This document shows positions 51,539 through 60,362 of a stretch of 64,000 bases of DNA, one piece after another; within the stretch, counting starts at the first letter, position 1; every line of letters begins with the position of its first letter. Source of the stretch: Streptomyces sp. CB02009 (GTDB lineage: Bacteria > Actinomycetota > Actinomycetes > Streptomycetales > Streptomycetaceae). The stretch covers positions 76,988 to 140,987 of the forward strand of contig NZ_LIVV01000003.1 in the NCBI RefSeq assembly GCF_001905825.1. The letters are read 5' to 3'. A program made the position numbers and the translations under genes. The notes below the pieces were generated by a model. The model worked only from the letters and a program-made list of their open reading frames with translations, was not told where the DNA came from and did not search any database.

Positions 51539-53407
51539 ATGCTCCAGGCAATCGGACTGACCAGCACTCCCCGCCGCGATCGCCCGCCCGCCGTGGACGA
51601 TCTGACCTTCGAGGCCCGGCCGGGTGCCGTGACCGCTCTCCTCGGTACCGCGGGCTCCGGCAAGACCACCGCGCTCCGGCTCATGCTCGAACTCGAGCCG
51701 GGCCGCGGGATCACCTACTTCCGGGGCCGGCCGCTGCACCGCATCGCCCACCCCCCGCGCGAGGTCGGCGTCCTCCTCGGCGACATCCCCGGACATCCCT
51801 CCCGCACACTCCGGGGCCAGCTGCGGATGCTCTGCGCCGCCACCGGGGTTCCCGCCTCACGAGCCGGGGAACTCGTCCGGGCCGTCGGTCTCGACGGCCT
51901 GGAGCGCCGGCGGATCGGCACTCTGCCGGTCGGGGCGGATCGCCGACTCGGCCTCGCCTCCGCCCTGTTGGGCGACCCCCACACCCTGCTGCTCGACGAA
52001 CCGGCCGCCGGTCTCTCCCCGTCCGAGAGCACCTGGCTGTACGAACTGATCCGGGCGCACGCGGGCGACGGCGGAACCGTGCTGTACACCACGACGGACC
52101 CCAAGGACGCGGTCCGCAACGCCGACCGGGTCGTCACGCTCGACGGTGGGCGGCTCGTCGCCGACCAGGACGTCACCGAGTTCGCCCGGACCCGGCTGCG
52201 CCCCCGGGTCGCCGTCCGCACCCCGCAGGCGGCACGGCTCGCCGCGGTCGTGACCCAGGAGGCCAGGGCCGGCCGGCGGTCGGTCGAGGTCGTCGCAGAA
52301 GGCGGCAACCGGCTGTCCGTCTACGGGAGCGACTGCGCGGCCGTCGGCGACACGGCGTTCCGTCACGGCGTACCGATCCACCGGCTGGCCGCCGAGATCG
52401 GTGAGACCGCCGACGCCTCGCCTGCTCTGCGTCCCCCGGCGGGAGGGGCGCGCACGGAGCCGGGCTCCGGGCGGCAGGCCGGACCCGGTGGCCTCGGGTC
52501 GAGTGTCCCCGCGCCCGGTGCGCCCGTGCCAGGCGCTCCCGTGCCCAGACCCTCCGCGTCCGGCGCCCCGGTACTCAGACCCTCCGTGTCCGGTGACCTC
52601 GCTGCCGGGGAGGGGGGTGCGGCCAGGAAGCCCGCTCGCTCGCCGCTGCGCCCTTTGCGGTACGAGGTCCACCGCCTGCTGGGAGTGCCGTCCACCCCGC
52701 TCGTCGTGGCGGCCGTCCTGCTCGGCTCCGTGACCCTCGCCCTGCTCCTAGGGCGGGGCGGGAGCGCCGCGCTGCCCGCGGTCCTGGCCGGCTGGCCCGC
52801 GCTCTCGCCGCTGCCGCCTGCGGCACTCGGGGCCGGACTGCTCGGCGCGTTCTCCTTCGGTGAGGAGTACCGCTATCCCGCGCTCACCACGGGCCGGGGG
52901 GCCGTGCCGCGCAGGCCGGGCCTGCTGCTGGCGAAACTGGCCGTGGCGGCGGCCGTCGCCCTGACGCTCGGGGCGGCCGTGGTCGTGGTGGACCTTCAGG
53001 TGCTGCGGCTCGTCTACGGCGGAGAGTTGATCTCCGTACCGAGGAACTGGCCCACGCTCTGTGCGAGTTGGCTGGGGCTGGTCGTCGGCTGCTCCTGGGC
53101 CGGAGTCCTCGGTGCCGGGGTCTTCCGGGCCGCGGCGGCCGGCGTGGCGGCGGTCCTCGCGGTACCGGTCGCCTTCGTCCCGCTGCTCCAGAAGGTGCTG
53201 ACCGGGCCCGCGGTGCGATCGGCCGCCGGACTCCCCGCACGGCTCCGGGAGTTCGCCGGTCCGCAGTGGTCCCCGGCGGTGGACCGCTGGCTGGCGGGAG
53301 GGCTGAGGGTGCTCGGGCAGCCCGCGGGGGTGGCTCTCTCCCTGACGTTGACAGGGTTGCTCTGCGCCTATGTGTTCACCGGCCTTCGCCGCAAGGCGCG
53401 TTGGTGA
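51539..53407 (+). CDS. ABC transporter: ATPase fused to a membrane domain
   Basis: A 622-residue protein. The N-terminal ABC domain (1-230) has Walker A LLGTAGSGKTT, Walker B HTLLLDEPAAGLSP and an H-loop replaced by YTTTDPKDA. The signature motif is not LSGGQ but LPVGADRRLG. A Pro/Gly/Ser-rich linker (about 290-370) with PVPGAPVPRP-like repeats joins a hydrophobic C-terminal part with six or so helices (LGVPSTPLVVAAVLLGSVTLALLLG and following). The plan suggests a one-gene ABC exporter, perhaps for a peptide or drug, but both altered motifs cast doubt on ATP turnover. The start is ATG 51539 after GAGAGAAG; GTG 51515 is an in-frame alternative. Confidence 0.82.
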   Translation: MLQAIGLTSTPRRDRPPAVDDLTFEARPGAVTALLGTAGSGKTTALRLMLELEPGRGITYFRGRPLHRIAHPPREVGVLLGDIPGHPSRTLRGQLRMLCAATGVPASRAGELVRAVGLDGLERRRIGTLPVGADRRLGLASALLGDPHTLLLDEPAAGLSPSESTWLYELIRAHAGDGGTVLYTTTDPKDAVRNADRVVTLDGGRLVADQDVTEFARTRLRPRVAVRTPQAARLAAVVTQEARAGRRSVEVVAEGGNRLSVYGSDCAAVGDTAFRHGVPIHRLAAEIGETADASPALRPPAGGARTEPGSGRQAGPGGLGSSVPAPGAPVPGAPVPRPSASGAPVLRPSVSGDLAAGEGGAARKPARSPLRPLRYEVHRLLGVPSTPLVVAAVLLGSVTLALLLGRGGSAALPAVLAGWPALSPLPPAALGAGLLGAFSFGEEYRYPALTTGRGAVPRRPGLLLAKLAVAAAVALTLGAAVVVVDLQVLRLVYGGELISVPRNWPTLCASWLGLVVGCSWAGVLGAGVFRAAAAGVAAVLAVPVAFVPLLQKVLTGPAVRSAAGLPARLREFAGPQWSPAVDRWLAGGLRVLGQPAGVALSLTLTGLLCAYVFTGLRRKARW

Positions 53408-53435
53408 TCACTTTCGGATTGAAAGATTCCGGTTG

Positions 53436-53463
53436 GCGGTCAACTCCCTTGATAAGTGACCGC
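53436..53463. promoter_or_regulatory. Inverted repeat upstream of whiH
   Basis: GCGGTCA (53436-53442) and TGACCGC (53457-53463) form a perfect inverted repeat with a 14-bp spacer, about 105 bases before the whiH start. It could be an autoregulatory site. A TCCGATAA sequence (53468-53475) close by resembles the -10 of sigma-WhiG promoters. Confidence 0.45.
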
Positions 53464-53567
53464 TATGTCCGATAAATCGTCAATTGTGTAGGAGGCGCCG
53501 ATCACCCTTTCGTGTGCTTTTCACCAAAGACCTCAAGGGTCACGGAAGCAGCGCCGACAAAGGATGC

Positions 53568-54455
53568 GTGAGTACCCTTGCGCACACCATGATGACCGCC
53601 GCCCGCTCCGTCGACTCCGGCCTCGGCACCCCGGGCGATCTCGACCGCTACCCCTACGCGGAGGCGCCCGCCGCCGGCCGTGTGGGCCCGCCCTCCTGGG
53701 AGGGGGTGGACACCGACCTGGGCCGCGTCGGCCGCCGGAGCTCCGGCAACCGGGGGCGCGGACTGCACGGCCAGCTCGTCCAGCAGCTCGGGCAGATGAT
53801 CGTCTCCGGCGATCTCGGGGCCGACCGCCCGCTCGTCCCCGAGGAGATCGGCCAGCGGTTCGAGGTCTCGCGCACCGTCGTCCGCGAGTCGCTGCGCGTG
53901 CTCGAGGCCAAGGGGCTCGTCAGCGCCCGCCCGAACGTCGGCACCCGCGTCAGGCCCGTCAGCGACTGGAACCTCCTCGACCCCGACATCATCGAGTGGC
54001 GCGCCTTCGGCCCGCAGCGCGACGACCAGCGCCGTGAGCTGAACGAGCTGCGCTGGACGATCGAGCCGCTGGCCGCCCGCCTCGCCGCCGGGCACGGGCG
54101 CGAGGACGTGCAGCAGCGCCTCGCCGACATGGTCGAGATCATGGGGCACGCGTTCGCCCAGGGGGACGGCATCACGTTCTCCCGCGCCGACACCGAGTTC
54201 CACTCGCTCCTCATCCAGCTCGCCGGCAACCGGATGCTGGAGCACCTCTCCGGCATCGTCGGCTCGGCGCTCCAGGTGTCCGGCGGGCCCGCCACGGGCT
54301 GCGACCGCCCGAGCGAGGCCTGCCTCGCGCACCACGCGCGGATCGTGGACGCGCTCGCCACGGGTGACGCCCTCGGCGCGGAGACGGCCATGCGGGCCCT
54401 GCTCACGGTCCACCCCGAGGTGGAGCGGGTCGTCCCCGCCCCCCGCGAACACTGA
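53568..54455 (+). CDS. whiH: Sporulation transcription factor WhiH (GntR/FadR family)
   Basis: A 295-residue GntR-family regulator. The winged helix (about 68-140) contains GLHGQLVQQLGQMIVSGDLG, EEIGQRFEVSRTVVRESLRV and GLVSARPNVGTRV. The FCD ligand domain follows (about 150-280; LRWTIEPLAARLAA, DTEFHSLLIQLAGN, HHARIVDALATGD). Its place directly before hrdB matches S. coelicolor whiH (SCO5819), required for sporulation septation in aerial hyphae; this identity rests on remembered synteny and family. GTG 53568 follows AAAGGA and gives MSTLAHTMMTAARS. The FCD domain suggests that a small carboxylate may modulate it. Confidence 0.88.
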   Translation: MSTLAHTMMTAARSVDSGLGTPGDLDRYPYAEAPAAGRVGPPSWEGVDTDLGRVGRRSSGNRGRGLHGQLVQQLGQMIVSGDLGADRPLVPEEIGQRFEVSRTVVRESLRVLEAKGLVSARPNVGTRVRPVSDWNLLDPDIIEWRAFGPQRDDQRRELNELRWTIEPLAARLAAGHGREDVQQRLADMVEIMGHAFAQGDGITFSRADTEFHSLLIQLAGNRMLEHLSGIVGSALQVSGGPATGCDRPSEACLAHHARIVDALATGDALGAETAMRALLTVHPEVERVVPAPREH

Positions 54456-54834
54456 CCCGCGGGCCGTGGCCGGGAGCATGGAGGCGCGGACAGGGCGCGC
54501 CGCCGGGTCCGAGCGGCGCCCGGGGAGCCCGGAAGGGTGTTCCCGGGCGGCGCCAGGATTGCGGCGGGGTGAATGTACGCTGATATATCCCTCTGCGTTC
54601 ATTTGTCGCACATGAGGTGTGACTCGGGCCACGAAGATTGGGCGTAACACTCCTCCGAGCCGTGCGATGACCTAAGAGGTGACAGCCGAGGAAGGAATAC
54701 AGCAGCCGATGGAGGCGCTGTGCAGTTCCCCGGTCCAGCCCGCGCCGTCGGCACATTCCCCGTCGACGGTCGTCGGCTCCAGCCCCATCCAGGGCGGGGC
54801 CGGAAGCCGTTTCCATCGTTCCGAGAGGTTGTTC
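54456..54834. other. 379-bp gap between whiH and hrdB
   Basis: It should hold the hrdB promoter. A less GC-rich patch (about 54568-54605, TGATATAT) and TGTGACTC...GCGTAACAC (54617-54652) are the promoter-like parts. I see no terminator hairpin for whiH. An in-frame GTG at 54679 could extend HrdB by 52 residues of non-conserved sequence, which I rejected. Confidence 0.55.
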
Positions 54835-56382
54835 GTGTCGGCCAGCACATCCCGTACGCTCCCGCCGGAGATCGCCGAGTCCGAGTCTGTGATGGCGCTC
54901 ATCGAGCGGGGAAAGGCTGATGGGCAGATCGCCGGCGATGACGTGCGTCGGGCCTTCGAGGCTGACCAGATTCCGCCAACCCAGTGGAAGAATGTTCTGC
55001 GCAGCCTCAATCAGATCCTCGAGGAAGAGGGTGTGACGCTGATGGTCAGTGCAGCGGAGTCGCCGAAGCGCGCCCGCAAGAGCGTCGCCGCGAAGAGCCC
55101 GGCCAAGCGCACCGCCACCAAGACCGTCACCGCCAGGACGACCGTGACGAAGACGACCGTCACGGCCGCCACGGCCTCCGCGGCAGAGGGCGACGACCCG
55201 GCCGACGAGGCCGGATCCGCCGCCAAGAAGGCGGCCGCGAAGAAGACCGTCGCCAAGAAGACGGTGGCCAAGAAGACCGTCGCCAAGAAGACGGCGGCCA
55301 AGAAGACCACGTCCAAGAAGGACGCCGACGAAGCCGTCGAGGGCGAAGAGCTGCTCGAGGACGTCGCGCCCGGCAAGGGCGAGGAAGAAGAGACCGAGGG
55401 CGAGAGCAAGGGCTTCGTCCTGTCCGACGAGGACGAGGACGACGCTCCGGCGCAGCAGGTCGCCGTCGCCGGTGCCACCGCCGACCCGGTCAAGGACTAC
55501 CTGAAGCAGATCGGCAAGGTCCCGCTCCTCAACGCCGAGCAGGAGGTCGAGCTCGCCAAGCGCATCGAGGCCGGCCTGTTCGCCGAGGACAAGCTCGCGA
55601 ACTCGGACAAGCTCGCGCCGAAGCTCAAGCGCGAGCTGGAGATCATCGCCGAGGACGGCCGCCGGGCCAAGAACCACCTCCTGGAGGCCAACCTCCGTCT
55701 GGTGGTCTCGCTGGCCAAGCGCTACACCGGCCGCGGCATGCTCTTCCTGGACCTGATCCAGGAGGGCAACCTGGGTCTGATCCGCGCGGTCGAGAAGTTC
55801 GACTACACCAAGGGCTACAAGTTCTCCACGTACGCCACCTGGTGGATCCGTCAGGCGATCACCCGCGCCATGGCCGACCAGGCCCGCACCATCCGTATCC
55901 CGGTGCACATGGTCGAGGTCATCAACAAGCTCGCGCGTGTGCAGCGTCAGATGCTCCAGGACCTGGGCCGCGAGCCCACCCCGGAGGAGCTGGCCAAGGA
56001 GCTCGACATGACCCCTGAGAAGGTCATCGAGGTCCAGAAGTACGGCCGTGAGCCGATCTCCCTCCACACCCCGCTGGGTGAAGACGGCGACAGCGAGTTC
56101 GGCGACCTGATCGAGGACTCCGAGGCGGTCGTTCCGGCCGACGCGGTGAGCTTCACGCTCCTCCAGGAGCAGCTGCACTCGGTGCTCGACACGCTCTCCG
56201 AGCGTGAGGCCGGCGTCGTCTCGATGCGCTTCGGTCTCACCGACGGCCAGCCGAAGACGCTGGACGAGATCGGCAAGGTCTACGGCGTGACCCGCGAGCG
56301 GATCCGTCAGATCGAGTCGAAGACCATGTCGAAGCTGCGCCACCCGTCGCGCTCGCAGGTGCTGCGCGACTACCTCGACTGA
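54835..56382 (+). CDS. hrdB: Principal RNA polymerase sigma factor HrdB (RpoD)
   Basis: Housekeeping sigma-70 of 515 aa, close to the known 511 aa of S. coelicolor HrdB. Region 1.1-like N-terminus ([20 protein letters not shown]) is followed by a Lys/Ala-rich stretch (about 130-162) and an acidic one ([15 protein letters not shown]). Region 1.2 is [17 protein letters not shown], region 2 is [18 protein letters not shown] with the -10-binding [15 protein letters not shown], and region 4 ends in [22 protein letters not shown] 54835 matches the known N-terminus, with GAGAGG upstream. It directs transcription of most vegetative genes. A terminator follows at 56439. Confidence 0.97.
   Translation: MSASTSRTLPPEIAESESVMALIERGKADGQIAGDDVRRAFEADQIPPTQWKNVLRSLNQILEEEGVTLMVSAAESPKRARKSVAAKSPAKRTATKTVTARTTVTKTTVTAATASAAEGDDPADEAGSAAKKAAAKKTVAKKTVAKKTVAKKTAAKKTTSKKDADEAVEGEELLEDVAPGKGEEEETEGESKGFVLSDEDEDDAPAQQVAVAGATADPVKDYLKQIGKVPLLNAEQEVELAKRIEAGLFAEDKLANSDKLAPKLKRELEIIAEDGRRAKNHLLEANLRLVVSLAKRYTGRGMLFLDLIQEGNLGLIRAVEKFDYTKGYKFSTYATWWIRQAITRAMADQARTIRIPVHMVEVINKLARVQRQMLQDLGREPTPEELAKELDMTPEKVIEVQKYGREPISLHTPLGEDGDSEFGDLIEDSEAVVPADAVSFTLLQEQLHSVLDTLSEREAGVVSMRFGLTDGQPKTLDEIGKVYGVTRERIRQIESKTMSKLRHPSRSQVLRDYLD
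55222..55320. repeat. 15-bp tandem repeats encoding the HrdB Lys/Ala-rich segment
   Basis: Seven units of GCCAAGAAGACsGyC type, 15 bp each, encode [10 protein letters not shown] pentapeptides. This region varies in length among Streptomyces HrdB proteins, as I recall. Confidence 0.85.
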
Positions 56383-56438
56383 TCCGTACCTCGCGGGTCC
56401 GTGAGAGCGACGGACGCGAGGCAGGAGCGGTACGCGGA

Positions 56439-56471
56439 AGGGCCCGGTTCCCCGAGGGGGAGCCGGGCCCT
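56439..56471 (+). terminator. hrdB terminator
   Basis: 15-bp stem with one G-U pair (56439-56453 with 56457-56471) and a three-base loop. Confidence 0.87.
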
Positions 56472-56551
56472 CCGGCTGTGCGCGGGGTGCACCGCGCGGT
56501 GGTGTGCTGGACTCTGGGTGAAGCGACATCACCGGAGAGTCAGGAGGCTCC

Positions 56552-57370
56552 ATGCGTGGTTCCCTCACCCGAGCATTGACCGGTGCTCTGGGCCTGATCG
56601 CGGCGGCGGCGGGACAGCTGGCCACCGCCGTACCCGTGGCCGCCGACAGCGTCGTGGTGGGCGGCCGGCAGGCCCAGATCACGGACGCGCCCTGGGTCGT
56701 GGCGCTGTCCAGCCGTGACCGGTTCGGGGGTACGCGTGCGGGGCAGTTCTGCGGGGGCGTGCTCGTGGCGCCGACCAAGGTCCTCACGGCGGCCCACTGC
56801 CTGGGGCGCGAGGTGCTCGGCGGCGAGCCGTGGGAGGTGCGCGACTTCGTGGTCATCGCGGGCCGCGCCGCGCTGCGCGGCGAGGGCGGGCAGGAGGTGC
56901 GGATCTCGGACACCTGGATCAACCCCGACTACGACCCGACGACGAACTCGGGCGACCTCGCTGTGCTGACGCTGGTGAACGCGCTGCCGCAGTCGTACGT
57001 CATCGGTGTCGCCCGCGCGGGCGACACGGCGTACGCGCCCGGTACGGAGGCGGACGTCTACGGCTGGGGCGACACGACCGGCCGCGGGTCCTATGCCTCC
57101 ACGCTGCGCACGGCGCCAGTCCAGGTGCTGCCGGACAGCGCGTGCGAGCGGGCGTACCCGGGAGGCTTCGGCGTCCCCTACCGGCGCGAGACGATGCTGT
57201 GCGCGGGCGACCCGCGCGGCGGCAAGGACGCGTGCCAGGGCGACAGCGGAGGCCCGCTCGTGGCGAAGGGGCTTCTCGTCGGCCTGGTGTCCTGGGGCAG
57301 CGGCTGCGGGCAGGCGGAGAACCCGGGGGTCTACACCCGCGTCTCGGCTGTGCTGCCGGAGAGCTTCTGA
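56552..57370 (+). CDS. Secreted trypsin-like serine protease
   Basis: A 272-residue chymotrypsin-fold protease with a signal peptide (MRGSLTRALTGALGLIAAAAG, cleavage likely near VAADS). Maturation gives VVVGGRQAQITDAPW. The catalytic triad is His in LTAAHCLG, Asp in NSGDLAVL and Ser in CQGDSGGP. Six Cys allow three disulfides as in bacterial trypsins. It is of the same class as S. griseus trypsin and unrelated in layout to the twin proteases at 16.5-19.1 kb. The start is ATG 56552 with a CAGGAGG ribosome binding site. A convergent terminator follows. Confidence 0.93.
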   Translation: MRGSLTRALTGALGLIAAAAGQLATAVPVAADSVVVGGRQAQITDAPWVVALSSRDRFGGTRAGQFCGGVLVAPTKVLTAAHCLGREVLGGEPWEVRDFVVIAGRAALRGEGGQEVRISDTWINPDYDPTTNSGDLAVLTLVNALPQSYVIGVARAGDTAYAPGTEADVYGWGDTTGRGSYASTLRTAPVQVLPDSACERAYPGGFGVPYRRETMLCAGDPRGGKDACQGDSGGPLVAKGLLVGLVSWGSGCGQAENPGVYTRVSAVLPESF

Positions 57371-57396
57371 GCAACGGCGGACCGTGGCGGTACGAG

Positions 57397-57440
57397 AACG
57401 GGCGGCCACCCCCCTCGGAACGCGGGGGTGGCCGCCCGTT
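57397..57440. terminator. Terminator between the trypsin and DUF7455 genes
   Basis: Perfect 17-bp stem (57397-57413 with 57424-57440), ten-base loop, between convergent genes. Confidence 0.88.
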
Positions 57441-57484
57441 GTCCGGTCATCGGCCGGATCTGGGCTCGTCGTGGATGCGAGGCG

Positions 57485-57715
57485 TCAGTGGTCGTCGCCC
57501 TGCGTGCGGGCCGGCACGTCCGTCAGGCGGTCCGTCTCATCCTGTATCTCAACGGCGATCTTCTTGAGTTCCGGCTCGAACTTACGTCCGTGGTGGGCGC
57601 AGAAGAGCAAGTCACCTCCGCTGGTCAGGACGACACGCAGGTAAGCCTGGGCGCCGCAGCGGTCGCAACGGTCAGCGGCCGTCAGGGGGCTCGCGGGGGT
57701 CAGAACAGTAGTCAC
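57485..57715 (-). CDS. Small zinc-ribbon-like protein (DUF7455)
   Basis: A 76-residue protein. CDRCGAQAY and FCAHHGRKF give a C-x2-C...C-x2-H pattern likely to bind zinc. It resembles small actinobacterial DUF7455 proteins found near hrdB and parE; the function is unknown. GTG 57715 follows AGAGAAGAGG. It is convergent with the trypsin gene and divergent from parE. Confidence 0.82.
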   Translation of the reverse strand: MTTVLTPASPLTAADRCDRCGAQAYLRVVLTSGGDLLFCAHHGRKFEPELKKIAVEIQDETDRLTDVPARTQGDDH

Positions 57716-58147
57716 GTCGCCTCTTCTCTAGCTCGACGAGCTGTCGTACCAGGGTCAACATCCAACCAGGCCGAAAACGTTCCCGCTCGCGGCTTTTCCT
57801 TCAAACTTCTTCGCAGGTGGCTGTCTGCTGCCGGTTGGCGGCGAATGAGCCGTATTGCGTCGCTCTACGGATTTCGCGTTGCTTGTGTAGGTCAGTCCTC
57901 CCGGCGTGGTTGCCGGTTGTTGATGAGGACGTGCCCGGAGCCTAAATGGTTCATGCGCGGAAGGGAACGTGATGTTCGCGTCACCCCATCGAGGGATCGA
58001 ACATCCATACGACTCTGGACTAGCATGAGGATTCGGGGAGGGTGGCGTAACAACGGCTCTACCAGGCATCGGTACCCTCTGACGGGTGACCGACGCCGGG
58101 CCTTACCCCACTGGGCCAGATTTCAAATTCAGCGAGGAGCGAACCGC
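57716..58147. other. 432-bp divergent gap between the DUF7455 gene and parE
   Basis: It should hold promoters for both genes. Notable pieces are the palindrome AGCTCG-A-CGAGCT (57730-57742) close to the DUF7455 start and a TAGCAT -10-like hexamer (58021-58026) without a clear -35. The region has lower GC than the flanking genes. I see no supported gene. Confidence 0.55.
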
Positions 58148-60265
58148 GTGACCGCCGAAACGTCCGTGCCGTCCAGTGCGCTGCTGACCGCAGACCGTGA
58201 CGCTTCCAACTACACCGCGCGGCACCTGCTCGTACTCGAAGGGCTCGAAGCGGTCCGCAAGCGCCCCGGTATGTACATCGGGTCCACCGACAGCCGCGGC
58301 CTGATGCACTGCATCTGGGAGATCATCGACAACTCCGTCGACGAGGCCCTCGGGGGCTACTGCGACCACATCGAGGTGATCCTCCACGAGGACGGCTCCG
58401 TCGAGGTCCAGGACAACGGCCGGGGCATCCCGGTCGACGTGGAGCCGAAGACCGGACTCTCCGGAGTCGAGGTCGTCATGACCAAGCTGCACGCCGGCGG
58501 AAAGTTCGGCGGCGGGTCGTACGCCGCCTCCGGCGGTCTGCACGGCGTCGGCGCCTCCGTGGTCAACGCCCTGTCGGCCCGCCTCGACGTCGAGGTCGAC
58601 CGGAACAGCGCCACGCACACGATCAGCTTCCGCCGGGGCGTGCCGGGCATCTTCACCGAGCAGGGCCCCGACAGCCCCTTCGACCCGGGCAACGGCCTGC
58701 GCAAGGGCAAGCGCGTCCCCAAGACCCGCACCGGCACGCGCGTGCGCTACTGGGCGGACCGGCAGATCTTCCTCAAGGACGCCAAGCTCTCCCTGGAGAC
58801 GCTGCACCAGCGCGCCCGGCAGACCGCCTTCCTCGTGCCCGGCCTCACCATCGTCGTCCGCGACGAGCGGGACCTGGCGGGGGTCGGCAAGAGCGAGGAG
58901 ACCTTCCGCTTCGACGGGGGCATCAGCGAGTTCTGCGAGTACCTCGCGCAGGACAAGGCCGTCTGCGACATCCAGCGCCTCACCGGCCAGGGCACCTTCA
59001 AGGAGACCGTCCCGGTCCTCGACGAGCGTGGCCACATGACCCCGACCGAGGTCACCCGTGAGCTCGCCGTGGACGTCGCCCTGCGCTGGGGCACCGGCTA
59101 CGACAGCACGGTCAAGTCCTTCGTCAACATCATCGCCACGCCCAAGGGCGGCACCCACGTCTCGGGCTTCGAGCAGGCCGTCACCAAGACGGTGAACGAG
59201 GTGCTGCGCTCCTCGAAGATGCTGCGCGTCGCAGAGGACGACATCGTCAAGGACGACGCTCTGGAAGGGCTCACGGCCGTCGTGACGGTCCGCCTCGCCG
59301 AGCCGCAGTTCGAGGGGCAGACCAAGGAGGTCCTCGGTACGTCCGCGGCCCGCCGGATCGTGGCGAACGTGGTCGCCAAGGAGCTCAAGGCCTTCCTCAC
59401 CTCGACCAAGCGGGACGCCAAGGCGCAGGCCCGTGCCGTCCTGGACAAGGCCGTCGCCGCCGCACGGACCCGCATCGCCGCCCGCCAGCACAAGGAGGCG
59501 CAGCGCCGGAAGACCGCGCTGGAGTCCTCCTCACTGCCGGCGAAGCTGGCCGACTGCCGCAGCGACGACGTGGAGCGCAGCGAGCTCTTCATCGTCGAGG
59601 GCGACTCGGCCCTCGGTACGGCCAAGCTCGCCCGCAACAGCGAGTTCCAGGCCCTCCTGCCGATCCGCGGCAAGATCCTCAACGTCCAGAAGTCGTCCGT
59701 CTCGGACATGCTGAAGAACGCCGAGTGCGGCGCGATCATCCAGGTCATAGGAGCGGGCTCGGGCCGCACCTTCGACATCGACGCGGCCCGCTACGGGAAG
59801 ATCGTCCTCCTGGTCGACGCCGACGTCGACGGCGCCCACATCCGCTGCCTGCTGCTCACGCTCTTCCAGCGCTACATGCGGCCGATGGTGGAGGCCGGGC
59901 GGGTCTTCGCCGCCGTGCCCCCGCTGCACCGGATCGAGCTCGTCCAGCCCAAGAAGGGCCAGGACAAGTACGTCTACACGTACTCGGACAACGAGCTGCG
60001 CCAGACCCTGCTGGAGTACCAGCGCAAGGGGGTCCGCTACAAGGACTCCATCCAGCGCTACAAGGGGCTGGGCGAGATGGACGCCGACCAGCTCGCGGAG
60101 ACCACGATGGACCCGCGTCACCGCACCCTGCGCCGGATCAACATCGGCGACCTGGACGCGGCGGAGCAGGTCTTCGACCTGCTCATGGGCAACGACGTGG
60201 CGCCCCGCAAGGAGTTCATCACCGGCTCCGCGGCGACCCTCGACCGCTCGCGGATCGACGCCTGA
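58148..60265 (+). CDS. parE: Topoisomerase IV subunit B (ParE), GyrB-like
   Basis: Type II topoisomerase ATPase subunit of 705 aa. The GHKL ATPase domain has VRKRPGMYIGST, EIIDNSVDEAL, QDNGRGIPV, KLHAGGKFGG and GGLHGVGASVVNAL. The TOPRIM domain has the metal-binding LFIVEGDSALG and LLVDADVDGAHI, and the C-terminus holds RYKGLGEMDADQL. GyrB paralogues near the origin are similar; the position two genes from hrdB matches S. coelicolor parE (SCO5822). Its partner ParC is not in this window. GTG 58148 has GAGGAG upstream. With ParC it decatenates replicated chromosomes. Confidence 0.92.
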   Translation: MTAETSVPSSALLTADRDASNYTARHLLVLEGLEAVRKRPGMYIGSTDSRGLMHCIWEIIDNSVDEALGGYCDHIEVILHEDGSVEVQDNGRGIPVDVEPKTGLSGVEVVMTKLHAGGKFGGGSYAASGGLHGVGASVVNALSARLDVEVDRNSATHTISFRRGVPGIFTEQGPDSPFDPGNGLRKGKRVPKTRTGTRVRYWADRQIFLKDAKLSLETLHQRARQTAFLVPGLTIVVRDERDLAGVGKSEETFRFDGGISEFCEYLAQDKAVCDIQRLTGQGTFKETVPVLDERGHMTPTEVTRELAVDVALRWGTGYDSTVKSFVNIIATPKGGTHVSGFEQAVTKTVNEVLRSSKMLRVAEDDIVKDDALEGLTAVVTVRLAEPQFEGQTKEVLGTSAARRIVANVVAKELKAFLTSTKRDAKAQARAVLDKAVAAARTRIAARQHKEAQRRKTALESSSLPAKLADCRSDDVERSELFIVEGDSALGTAKLARNSEFQALLPIRGKILNVQKSSVSDMLKNAECGAIIQVIGAGSGRTFDIDAARYGKIVLLVDADVDGAHIRCLLLTLFQRYMRPMVEAGRVFAAVPPLHRIELVQPKKGQDKYVYTYSDNELRQTLLEYQRKGVRYKDSIQRYKGLGEMDADQLAETTMDPRHRTLRRINIGDLDAAEQVFDLLMGNDVAPRKEFITGSAATLDRSRIDA

Positions 60266-60277
60266 GGCACTCCACCC

Positions 60278-60304
60278 GTGGGTGGAGCCACACGCTCCAC
60301 CCAC
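60278..60304 (+). terminator. parE terminator hairpin
   Basis: 11-bp stem (60278-60288 with 60294-60304), loop CACAC. An upstream CTCCACCC copy (60270-60277) can pair with the same left arm and compete with it. Confidence 0.72.
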
Positions 60305-60362
60305 AGGCCGATCACACGGCCCTCGACTCTCCGTAGCATCGACATGACGGAGGGGGACGGGC

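Noticed and set aside
54679..54834. HrdB start at GTG 54679
   Set aside because: It would add 52 residues not found in the known HrdB N-terminus; GTG 54835 has a ribosome binding site and gives [16 protein letters not shown].
57965..57977. LexA-like GAAC...GTTC upstream of parE
   Set aside because: The spacer is five bases (GTGAT) instead of four, and flanks do not match the LexA consensus.
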